This document shows, one piece after another, positions 1 to 7,650 of a DNA stretch of 64,000 bases. Where the stretch lies: contig CAZOWL010000001.1 of the NCBI GenBank assembly GCA_964583605.1, positions 1 to 64,000 on the forward strand, written 5' to 3'. A program made the translations under genes and the position numbers. How positions within the stretch are numbered: the first letter of the stretch is position 1; each line of letters opens with the position of its first letter. The notes below the pieces were generated by a model that saw only the letters and a program-made list of their open reading frames with translations, was not told the origin of the DNA and did no database searches. This DNA is from CAZOWL01 sp964583605. Its GTDB lineage: Bacteria; Pseudomonadota; Gammaproteobacteria; Chromatiales; Chromatiaceae.

Positions 1-55
1 CCAACCCTCTCCCAGAGGGCGAGGGAGCGAACGTGCTTCGCGAGATTCATTGTAA
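1..55 (+). repeat. Dispersed 125-bp repeat, partial copy at window edge
   Basis: This is the right-hand part of the dispersed repeat found complete at 7498-7622 and elsewhere. It contains the hairpin arm CCCTCTCCCAGAGGGCGAGG and the terminal CAT-N-GTAA end. The rest lies outside the window. Confidence 0.8.
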
Positions 56-469
56 TGGGAAGCTGCTGGAGGGCTCATCGCGCGCCAAGGCCCCTCGGCG
101 CTGGCCTTCCCGCCTCGCCGCAGGGCCGGTCCAGACAGGCGCGTGAAGGGCCCCGCCCGAGGGCGACGAGCAGAGCGGCCGCGATCGCGACCAGCACGAG
201 CACGGACCAAGCGAGGCCAGTGCTCGCGCGTGGATATCACTCAAGCGCGGTAGGGACGGGGCGAGGATGTGTACGCCCTGGCACCGATCACAGCGTCGAT
301 CTTGACGATCGATTCAGGATTATCGCCCGTGATGATCAGAGCGCGGCCTGTCGAGGCTGTCGACCCCTGGTTCCGCCGGCCGGCTCAGATGAGCCCAATC
401 GAGCCCTGGATGTCCCGACCCGTGCACCGGATCGGCCGAGCGGTGAGTGCCAGCCAACGCAGGCCGGCG
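56..469. other. Non-coding or degenerate stretch
   Basis: No intact gene is seen. On the minus strand, short stretches look protein-like but are broken by stops: a hydrophobic segment near 130-240 (SVLVLVAIAAALLVALGRG) and a segment near 270-345 reading LIITGDNPESIVKIDAVIGA. They may be remnants of decayed genes and I could not assign them. Confidence 0.3.
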
Positions 470-934
470 CTACCGCGCCAAGCGGTAGCCGGCGTGGCAG
501 CTCACGCAAGCCGACGTGACGGTCTGCAGACTGGCCAGGGCCGCATCGCGATCACCGGCCTTGGCCACCTCGGCGAAGGCGCTGGCCGCCCGGTGCATGC
601 TGATCCCGATGGAGCGCATGGGTGTAGGCATGGACCGGCCCGGACCCTGGCCCGCGGTGCGGGCGGCATGTTTGCCCATGCTGGACAACCCCAGCTCCTT
701 CTCGGCCACCTCCGCCGCAACCTGAAGCTCGCCGTCGGCGAGGCCAGCGATGATTCGGTGCAGGGCAGCAGTGTGCGAGATCATCTCCTGGCGAAGCAGA
801 TGCTGCTGCAGAGGCGGCATCTCCACCAGGATGCGCGGGTCCTCAGGGGTCTCCTGGGCAGCGAGTCCCGTCGCGAGCATCAGCGGAAGGAAAATGCCGC
901 CCGGAGCAAGTGCCAATTTCAAGACTGGCGTCAT
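470..934 (-). CDS. Class II c-type cytochrome (cytochrome c'/c556-like)
   Basis: A 154-residue exported electron carrier or gas-binding haem protein. A Sec signal peptide spans about residues 1-25, ending near LAAQE. A single haem-attachment motif, CVSCH, lies about ten residues from the C-terminus and is followed by AGYR. One haem at the far C-terminus of a four-helix protein is the hallmark of class II cytochromes c (c', c556). A start 41 codons upstream is possible, but the ATG at 934 directly precedes the signal peptide and has an AGGGG about 8 bases upstream. The protein acts in the periplasm. The axial sixth ligand (none in c', Met in c556) cannot be settled by eye. No partner gene adjoins it. 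Confidence 0.85.
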   Translation of the reverse strand: MTPVLKLALAPGGIFLPLMLATGLAAQETPEDPRILVEMPPLQQHLLRQEMISHTAALHRIIAGLADGELQVAAEVAEKELGLSSMGKHAARTAGQGPGRSMPTPMRSIGISMHRAASAFAEVAKAGDRDAALASLQTVTSACVSCHAGYRLAR

Positions 935-1057
935 GGTTGAGCCCCTGTGCAATCGAGAATCTCGCCGGAATCGCGCGAACAGGCTGCACCCGGACCCTGG
1001 AGGCGCTTGGCTATCCGAGCCTGGGGCACTCGGCGTCAGAAGGCCGGGGTCGGCCAC

Positions 1058-1820
1058 TATGCGAGACTCGCGATGATGGAAAGTCGGTCTCGGCGATGCC
1101 CGCTGACCACCGTCGAATGGCGCCCAGGTCGCGTCAGGACCTTCGCATAATCACACGATCTCAAGCGATCCGACCAGTCCGTTAGGCACCCGGGCGCTGC
1201 ACCGCCGTCTCCGGCTGGTGAAGCTTGGCCAGAGCTCGCTCCTGCATCGCCAAAATCGGCTTCGACATGCTGATGTGTCATCACCGGGCCTCCCTCGCCA
1301 AGCCGCATTGCGATGACACAGATGTCAACGCCGGCCAGCAAGGGCGGCATGACGATGGTACGCCTGTAATGCCGGGCATTACAGGCATGCGGAGGCAGCC
1401 CGACCGCTTAATCGGCCGCAGTCGGCCGCAGCCAAGGGCAAGCATGACCATGAAAATGGTGCCCTCGCGCGCCCTGCAGGGCTCGCCGGTGGCCTCGGTG
1501 GACTGATCCAAGAAGCAGCGGAGCGGCTGCTCGGAGATGACTCCCTTCTCGTCACCGGTGACTTTGGGCAGTGGCATGTTGCCGGCATCTCCGATCGTTT
1601 CTGGTCATACCCACCCCAGGCGAATGCCAACCGGGACATGGCGCAGTCGCCACGTGACGAGCCAAGGCCCCCTTAGCCCCCGAGCGGCACGGCGTGCCAT
1701 CGAGCGCTCCCCACCAAGCTTCTTTCCGGCCACCCTTGGCCCCTGCCTTGCCTGCGCATTCTCAACCTGGTACTGTGTCAGGTTACTATAAGCTGTCGCC
1801 GCCGCCTTTGACCGTTCGAA
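1058..1820. other. Intergenic stretch without a recognisable gene
   Basis: Several reading frames are open here on both strands, but none has a family signature, signal peptide or good ribosome site. The only structured element is the palindrome at 1362-1386. The right end, next to 1821, becomes AT-richer. Confidence 0.4.
1362..1386. terminator. Perfect short palindrome, possible terminator or operator
   Basis: GCCTGTAATGC / CGG / GCATTACAGGC gives an 11-bp perfect stem with a 3-base loop. No T-tract follows on either strand. It could be a protein-binding palindrome rather than a terminator. Confidence 0.35.
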
Positions 1821-3173
1821 ATGCCTAGAAGTATTGTCAAAGCAAGCTACCGATCTGTAGATTTCGCCAATGACAAGAAACTGAATTCCGTGGTGTTCTA
1901 TGGCTGCGTTCGCAACCCTATCAGAGCTCATTCCTATTTCATCGTCGATCTTTGGAACTCTAAGTGTCATATTATTGAACTGAGCAACCTCTACACGCTA
2001 CAGAATCTTTTCCGGTGCCTACGAGTCGTACATAGAAATAACTATCGCGAGTATAAGATATTCCCATTACTACGCACGCTCTTTCAGGAGGGAACTTATC
2101 ATCTACAGCAGTACGGGCTACTCGTCGGAAGCAACCTACCACACCATTGTGTACATATCGGCAACAAGCGATTTTGGATCGGTAACGCCGGCACCCACAA
2201 CGCGCTGATCTGCGATCTTGAAACAAGCCAGGTCAGCAGTTTCACCCCTGCCAGCGAAAACGATATCCTCGGCCCTCAAGTATCCTACGACAAGGCCTCT
2301 CAAGAGGTCTTTTTCATCACGTACGACGCACGCGGACATCTTCACAAAGCGCTTGTAGATCCGGCATTTCGAAATCGCTTTTCAATTAAGGCTTATAATA
2401 CACAAAATGGCCGCATCAGAACCTTATGGGAGGACCAGATCGACTGCCTTCTCCTCGACGGATTTCGGGTAACAAGCGATCGCCGTTTCGCCATCTTCAG
2501 CGACTTGAGATTCGCTTTGGATCAAGACAATCAATTCGATCCCAACTCGATATATATCGTCGATCTGGATAGCAATATAATATGGGAAATTCCGAACCTG
2601 AAGGCGTCGGCCCATATCGAGCTCGACCCTGACGATCCGCACGTTTTCTATGCATCCGAGCACCAGATCGGCATCATCGTCCGAGATAAGGTGACAGACG
2701 CAGATATTTCAAGAAACGCGGACTTAGACTTTATTGCGCGACTGAAATTTGTTACTAAGGAAATCGGTGGCTTCGTAGGGGCCGCATCTATACTGAAATA
2801 CAAAATTACGCCCGAAGGGCCCAAGCTATCAGGTTTATTTAACGCCGGCCGAGATTTTGTCAGAGCAACCTGGCACTTCGCCTTTAAGAATAGAGGCAAG
2901 AAATACATCGGGACAATTTCATCTCCATATATATTGATTATCGACGCGGATACGATGCAGCTCTATAAGAAGATCGATACCGGCATTACCCCGCTCTATG
3001 GCTTGCAGGTGTCGGAGGACGGCGAACAGTTTTACTGCAATTCGTTCTTTGATTTCTATATAGTCGGTTTTGATAGTGGCAAGGTGGAAGCGCAGATAAA
3101 ATTTCAGCAACGAGAAAAGGGGCGCGTCTTCCATGTTTCGGCGCATACAACACGAGTGAGTGATTTCTATTAG
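1821..3173 (+). CDS. Unknown 450-residue protein, possible beta-propeller
   Basis: I do not recognise this protein. It is 450 residues long with no signal peptide or membrane segment. It is rich in aromatic and hydrophobic beta-strand-like stretches separated by polar turns, with recurring patterns such as SIYIVDLDSN, YILIIDADT and DFYIVGFDSG. These resemble strands of a WD/YVTN-type beta-propeller, which is inference from pattern only. The codon use is visibly richer in A and T (ATA, AAT, TAT) than neighbouring housekeeping genes, suggesting horizontal transfer. The next gene downstream on the same strand (3663-4712) is a chorismatase-family protein with similar AT-richer composition; a dispersed repeat lies between them. 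No clear Shine-Dalgarno precedes the ATG. Confidence 0.7.
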   Translation: MPRSIVKASYRSVDFANDKKLNSVVFYGCVRNPIRAHSYFIVDLWNSKCHIIELSNLYTLQNLFRCLRVVHRNNYREYKIFPLLRTLFQEGTYHLQQYGLLVGSNLPHHCVHIGNKRFWIGNAGTHNALICDLETSQVSSFTPASENDILGPQVSYDKASQEVFFITYDARGHLHKALVDPAFRNRFSIKAYNTQNGRIRTLWEDQIDCLLLDGFRVTSDRRFAIFSDLRFALDQDNQFDPNSIYIVDLDSNIIWEIPNLKASAHIELDPDDPHVFYASEHQIGIIVRDKVTDADISRNADLDFIARLKFVTKEIGGFVGAASILKYKITPEGPKLSGLFNAGRDFVRATWHFAFKNRGKKYIGTISSPYILIIDADTMQLYKKIDTGITPLYGLQVSEDGEQFYCNSFFDFYIVGFDSGKVEAQIKFQQREKGRVFHVSAHTTRVSDFY

Positions 3174-3293
3174 AGACGAACCTGTGTTTCACAGCAATCG
3201 CCCGAGCTGAATGCCAACCCCATCGTCCTCGCGCACAAGGGGAGGCCAGACTAGGAGCTCGCGCCGCACTGCACGAGCCCCTCGGGGACCCTC

Positions 3294-3417
3294 ACTATGA
3301 ACTGCGCGGAACACTTTCGCTCCCTCGCCCTCTGGGAAAGGGTTGGGGTGAGAGAATGATCAGAGGCGAGACGACATGTCATCCTCTGGGGTGGCTCGCG
3401 TCGCCGCATGATCGTTA
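3294..3417 (-). repeat. Dispersed 125-bp repeat, reverse orientation, diverged
   Basis: A copy of the two-hairpin repeat, recognised by CTCCCTCGCCCTCTGGGAAA and GGTTGGGGTGAG, and ending in CATGATCGTTA. It is more diverged than the other copies. It lies between the two AT-rich genes. Confidence 0.8.
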
Positions 3418-3662
3418 CCCGGGGGCTCGTAACCTTCGCAGCCGATTACGCGCACCCCAAAGTCTACACTCGGGGTACAATGTTGATCGACATTGAGCTC
3501 CTCGCAGTTGCATCCACCGCCGATCGACGCCAAAGCAGCGGTCGGGATCTAGCAAGGAGATGCTGTGGCCATTAGAGGGCCGATGGGCGCGCCCCAAGAA
3601 CAGACGCGATCGCGTCGAGGTGGCGCTCAATCGCACATGCAAGTTTTCAGGTTTGAAGCAGT

Positions 3663-4712
3663 ATGGACTGGCACGTTTGCAAAGATCTGCAATCCGCTTC
3701 CCTCAGCATGACTCGCTGCCAGTTTGCGGAGCACTTCGGATTGGAATACATTGTCGAAAAGGACGCCGCAAACGGCAGCGCTGCTGATTATGTACAGGAC
3801 AACGATCTTGTTGTCCTGCAGGAACGCATCATAACCCCCCCGAGCAAGCTGCACCTCGCTCACCCGATCAGCAGTGAACCCCTAGTTATCCTCAATGATG
3901 AGAATTTGCCCATTCAGCGATCGGTGATCGCCGCGAAGCACAACGTCAGCCTGGAGCAGCTCGATTCCGGAATCTTCGTTGACGCCGAAGAGGTCAGAAT
4001 GCTGTTCAGCCATCCCTTGAGGACTGGCAGCGAGGTCTCGTTCCAGTCCTTCAATAACGCCTATCTCTGCCTAGAAAGCCTGCTTGACCAAGCCAGGCTA
4101 AAGCAGAATCGCATCGTCCGAACCTGGTTTCTCGTCAAGGATATCTTTCGCGACTATGACCTGATCAATCAAGTACGGGACGAGTGGTTCGCCAAATGGC
4201 ACAATAAAGAGGAACTGATTCCTGCAAGCACCGGGATTCAAAGCGCTATCAACCGCGCCGGGCACTTCTCCTTGGAGTTTATAGCTATAGACGGCGAGGC
4301 CGTATCCTTCGAGCAGATGCATTGTTCCATGCAGAACGAGCCGACAGAGTACAATAAGATGTTCAGCCGAGGCGTATTGGTGCGGCTGCCTGCCAGTAAT
4401 TTGGCCTTCATAAGCGGAACGGCCTCGACCGATAAGCAAGGGCAAGTAAAGCATGCAGGCGATATCGATCTGCAGTTTCAGCACACGCTGGACTGTATTG
4501 ACGACTTGTTGACAAGCGTTAACATGGAATTCGAGGATATTGCGCAGGGCATAATATGGCTTAAGAGAAAGGCATATAAGGAACAGTGTCTCGAGATCGC
4601 GGAAAGGAACAGCTTTCCTACCGACAGATGCCTCTTGCTTGTGGATTGCAATGTATGCCGAGACGATTGGCTCTGTGAAATTGAGGTCACAGCTTTTCGA
4701 AATGGACGCTGA
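3663..4712 (+). CDS. Chorismatase-family (FkbO/Hyg5/XanB2-like), Rid-fold protein
   Basis: A 349-residue protein. Its C-terminal half carries the Rid/YjgF-like signature of chorismatases: a FSRGVLV strand, then ISGTAST, then HAGDIDLQFQHTL, then a terminal CEIEV whose Glu (339 or 341) matches the family's conserved glutamate region. The middle has the family's RTWFLVKDI and PASTGIQSA motifs. Known members cleave pyruvate from chorismate to give a dihydroxycyclohexadienoate (FkbO) or 3-hydroxybenzoate (Hyg5, XanB2) for polyketide starters or aryl-polyene pigments. Which product applies here cannot be told. The ATG at 3663 has no obvious Shine-Dalgarno; an internal ATG at 3708 is an alternative. 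The gene is AT-richer than its surroundings, like 1821-3173. No polyketide or pigment genes adjoin it, so the pathway context is missing. Confidence 0.7.
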   Translation: MDWHVCKDLQSASLSMTRCQFAEHFGLEYIVEKDAANGSAADYVQDNDLVVLQERIITPPSKLHLAHPISSEPLVILNDENLPIQRSVIAAKHNVSLEQLDSGIFVDAEEVRMLFSHPLRTGSEVSFQSFNNAYLCLESLLDQARLKQNRIVRTWFLVKDIFRDYDLINQVRDEWFAKWHNKEELIPASTGIQSAINRAGHFSLEFIAIDGEAVSFEQMHCSMQNEPTEYNKMFSRGVLVRLPASNLAFISGTASTDKQGQVKHAGDIDLQFQHTLDCIDDLLTSVNMEFEDIAQGIIWLKRKAYKEQCLEIAERNSFPTDRCLLLVDCNVCRDDWLCEIEVTAFRNGR

Positions 4713-4887
4713 ATCTCCTCATGATCGCCGGGCTTTTATGGTCTGACCGAAAAAATAGATGTGCGAATAGGCGACTTTTACGGACGCCACGGACATACAC
4801 AATGGAAGCGACGCCCGGCGTATCAGCCTAGGCCCGGGAGCTGAGGTTGCCCGCTCTCCCTTCTCAGCGATGGTAGAGATGAGTGCC

Positions 4888-5193
4888 TTAGATTCTCCTC
4901 TTCAGGCCCGCAGGCAGAGATTCTTCCGGCTCCAGGGCCAAGGCTTGAGCCGGGGAGGGCGCCATGGACTCGACTCGAACCTCCAGGCCAATTGCCTCTA
5001 ACTCGATACGGAAGATGTCCGCGACATCGGCTCTCATGTCTCGCCTCAGGATGCGCTCTTTGCCGCCGAGTATTAGCTTTCGGGCCTCATCTTCAGGTAC
5101 TTTGAAGCGCGAAGCAAAGCCACGAATGGCCTCTTGGGCGCGAATCTCCGGTCTCAGCTCACCGCTATAAACCACTCTGAAGCGCGATTCCAT
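4888..5193 (-). CDS. Small conserved hypothetical protein
   Basis: A 101-residue soluble protein, strongly charged, with no signal peptide. The pattern FRVVYSGEL near the N-terminus and LEAIGLEVRVE near residues 67-77 suggests an alpha/beta domain. Similar short proteins with an 'RVV-x-G-L' start and a 'GLEV-x-VE' end occur in proteobacteria without assigned function, to my recollection. The start at 5193 is well supported by GGAGAGGG about 5 bases upstream. It is convergent with the chorismatase-like gene and lies downstream of the SEC-C/TPR gene (5315-7258) on the same strand. Confidence 0.6.
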   Translation of the reverse strand: MESRFRVVYSGELRPEIRAQEAIRGFASRFKVPEDEARKLILGGKERILRRDMRADVADIFRIELEAIGLEVRVESMAPSPAQALALEPEESLPAGLKRRI

Positions 5194-5314
5194 CGTTCCC
5201 TCTCCATTTCGCCGTGTCTTAACCAGTTGCGCTCCTGACCCGCTCTGTCGTGAGAATCATCCGTGAGTGGAGTCTCGGCCAACCGCGGCTACAGCCCTCC
5301 CCTATGCATTTCGG

Positions 5315-7258
5315 TCAAGCCGTCATCCGCTTCAGCCAGGCTAGCACTCCAGGCTCCGCGACCCAGACGTCGCGCATCGCCTCGCGGTAAAGCCAGGCCT
5401 GGTCCTCGCTACTGGGAGGCATTCGCCAGGGCGTCCGTTTCGGTGGCTTAATTCGCTGCCGGGTCAAATACGCTGGGATCCTAGGCAAGCGGCCTATCGC
5501 CCGGCTGAGGGCCCTTTCGGCGCGCTCGGGCTGACCGAGGCGATACAGAGCAAGAACCTCGCCGTAGGCAAGCTCCACGAGGCGGTCGTCCGGGAAGCGC
5601 CGCGCAAGCGCCAAGGCCTTATCGTCCCGGCGATCGCGCAGATAGTGGTTCATCAGGTCAGCGCGCGCACCATGGTTATCGCGGGGATTGAACCGGAGCA
5701 ACTCCTCCAGGATCGCTGTGGCTCGATACGAGTTCCGCGCCTCAAGTTGGTACAGATACTCGCGAAACACCAGTCGCAGGGCGGGCCGATTCGTCCCCCA
5801 GCTCCACGGGATGCTCCACGCGCTATCCTCCGGCACAGCTACCTCGAGGATGGCCCGCGCCCGCGCCAAGATCGGCGATATGAGCGCCCGAGTAACCCAA
5901 GGGAAAGTGCTCTCCGGATGAGTGTAAATCGCTGTCGCCAGATCATCGAGGATATCCAGACTGTCGCCCGCTTCTGGATGAGAGACAAGAAAATCCACCC
6001 AATCCGCGTCGTCCCACAAATCCGCTTCTTCGGCCAGCGTAAGCTGCGTCGAGTGCGGTTTGCCAGCCGGGAACAGATTGTGCCAGAGGCTCTCTAGGCG
6101 GCGAAGCGCCGCGCTCGGGCGCAGCTTCGCTGCCGCGGCGGTGATACCGTACACCCGCGCCGGGGCCGTGAGCTCATCGAGCTGGAAGAGATGGAGCTGA
6201 TTGTCCGCCATACTGGCGTCACGGCTAGGCAATGACGCCAACCGATACCGCGGTAGCGGGCGCCTTTCGACTGCCTGAAGCCATTCGTGCAGACGGAGCA
6301 GAGACGGGTCGAGCACCGGGGCCTGACTGGTCAGCAGGGCTTGCTGCGGGGACTGCTGGGCCGCACTGAGGAAAGCCAGAACGTCCTCGTCTCCGAGCCC
6401 GAGCCTAGCCAGCCGGTAATGCCAGAAGCTCGCGCGACGGCTCGCTTCGTCGTCACGATGCTGGGCGATCAGCAGCGCAATTTCGAGGAACGCTAGCGAC
6501 GGATCATTGGGGGATTGGCGTAAGGCCTGGACAAAGGCCTCGTGAGCAGAAGTGAAGTCACCCTCATCGAGGTATCCGGCGCTGAGCCGGCGCCACGCCG
6601 CCCCGCGCAACGTGCGATCGGCAAGCTTCGTCATCCGGGCGAGGAAGGCCCGCTTCTTGTTCCGGTGCTCAAGGCGATCGTACGCGTCACAGAGGATCTC
6701 TAGGGCCAAGTCCCGGCTGCCGACGGCAGCCTGCGAATCGGCGCTGGCTACCTCTATCAGGGGTTCGAGGAGCGCAATAGCGCGGCCCGGGCGATCCAGC
6801 TCCAGCCAACGTTCGGCTACTTTGCCCTTTAGCCGATCGGGCACGGCCCCGAGGCTCAAGGCCCGCCGTATCTGGCGCTCAGAAAGCTCTCCCAAGAGCA
6901 GCTCCCAGATGACATCGCTCGAAAGATCGGGAAGCTCATCACTGCGTCCGCAGCAGGCTCCGAAAGCAACCTCAGAGCCACATGGACAATCGACATCGTC
7001 ATCAAGGAACAAAGGCCTCGTGCGGAAATCCGCACTCGGCATCGGCGTTGCCCGCCAGATCGCCACCGCCAATAGCGTCGCAACGCGGAGAATCTCCGCG
7101 CTTGTCAAATCGGTATCGCTCAGGCCCAGGACCTCCGGGATCCTGACGAGCGCCCAGGGGAGGTAGCGTTCAGCATCCTGATGCGCCAGGATCTCGCGCA
7201 AGGCCTCGATGATGAGCCCTTCGATATGCTCACCGTCTTGCGTCTCCTGGTGGAACAT
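5315..7258 (-). CDS. SEC-C motif and TPR-like repeat protein
   Basis: A 647-residue cytosolic protein of unknown role. A SEC-C-type zinc motif, CPCGSEVAFGACCG, sits near residue 95. It matches the metal-binding tail of SecA and is used in many proteins as a small interaction module. The remainder is alpha-helical with TPR-like repeats, for example AAWRRLSAGYLDEGDFTSAH and DDKALALARRFPDDRLVEL. An upstream GTG or ATG would add 20 residues, but the ATG at 7258 has an excellent AGGAGGAA 8 bases upstream and fits the family better. It probably acts as a scaffold or adaptor, which is inference. A divergent non-coding stretch with a dispersed repeat follows on its 5' side. Confidence 0.8.
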   Translation of the reverse strand: MFHQETQDGEHIEGLIIEALREILAHQDAERYLPWALVRIPEVLGLSDTDLTSAEILRVATLLAVAIWRATPMPSADFRTRPLFLDDDVDCPCGSEVAFGACCGRSDELPDLSSDVIWELLLGELSERQIRRALSLGAVPDRLKGKVAERWLELDRPGRAIALLEPLIEVASADSQAAVGSRDLALEILCDAYDRLEHRNKKRAFLARMTKLADRTLRGAAWRRLSAGYLDEGDFTSAHEAFVQALRQSPNDPSLAFLEIALLIAQHRDDEASRRASFWHYRLARLGLGDEDVLAFLSAAQQSPQQALLTSQAPVLDPSLLRLHEWLQAVERRPLPRYRLASLPSRDASMADNQLHLFQLDELTAPARVYGITAAAAKLRPSAALRRLESLWHNLFPAGKPHSTQLTLAEEADLWDDADWVDFLVSHPEAGDSLDILDDLATAIYTHPESTFPWVTRALISPILARARAILEVAVPEDSAWSIPWSWGTNRPALRLVFREYLYQLEARNSYRATAILEELLRFNPRDNHGARADLMNHYLRDRRDDKALALARRFPDDRLVELAYGEVLALYRLGQPERAERALSRAIGRLPRIPAYLTRQRIKPPKRTPWRMPPSSEDQAWLYREAMRDVWVAEPGVLAWLKRMTA

Positions 7259-7497
7259 GACGCGGTTCCTCCTACCATCGAAGCCCGGAACAAGCGGCGC
7301 AACGGGTCGCGACCGCACTGCTCCCGCGAGCTCGCCGCAGCAGCAGGCCGTCGCCGGCTAGCGCTCGGACATTGTAGCGCGCCGAGGCACGCGCTCGCGA
7401 CCACCGGGTTAACAGTCTCTGCTCAACCGATGCAATATGCAGCGCCCACAACCCAACACGCGCGACGCCTCGCGGCGTCGCGCGTGCACGGTGGGGC

Positions 7498-7622
7498 TAA
7501 CGATCATGGGACGAGGCGAGCCACCCCAGATGATGAAATGCCGCCTCGTCCCTGATCGTTCCCTCACCCCAACCCTCTCCCAGAGGGCGAGGGAGCGAAG
7601 GTGCTACGCGATTTTCATGGTA
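7498..7622 (+). repeat. Dispersed 125-bp repeat, reference copy
   Basis: It begins TAACGATCATGGGACGAGGC and ends CATGGTAA. The first half is an imperfect inverted repeat (AACGATCATGGGRCGAGGCG against CGCCTCGTCCCTGATCGTT, about 24-base loop). The second half contains a shorter hairpin around CCCTCTCCCAGAGGGCGAGG. It lies just past the 3' end of the protease gene. Confidence 0.9.
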
Positions 7623-7650
7623 AGATCGATGCGGCAAACGGCTCTAGCCG

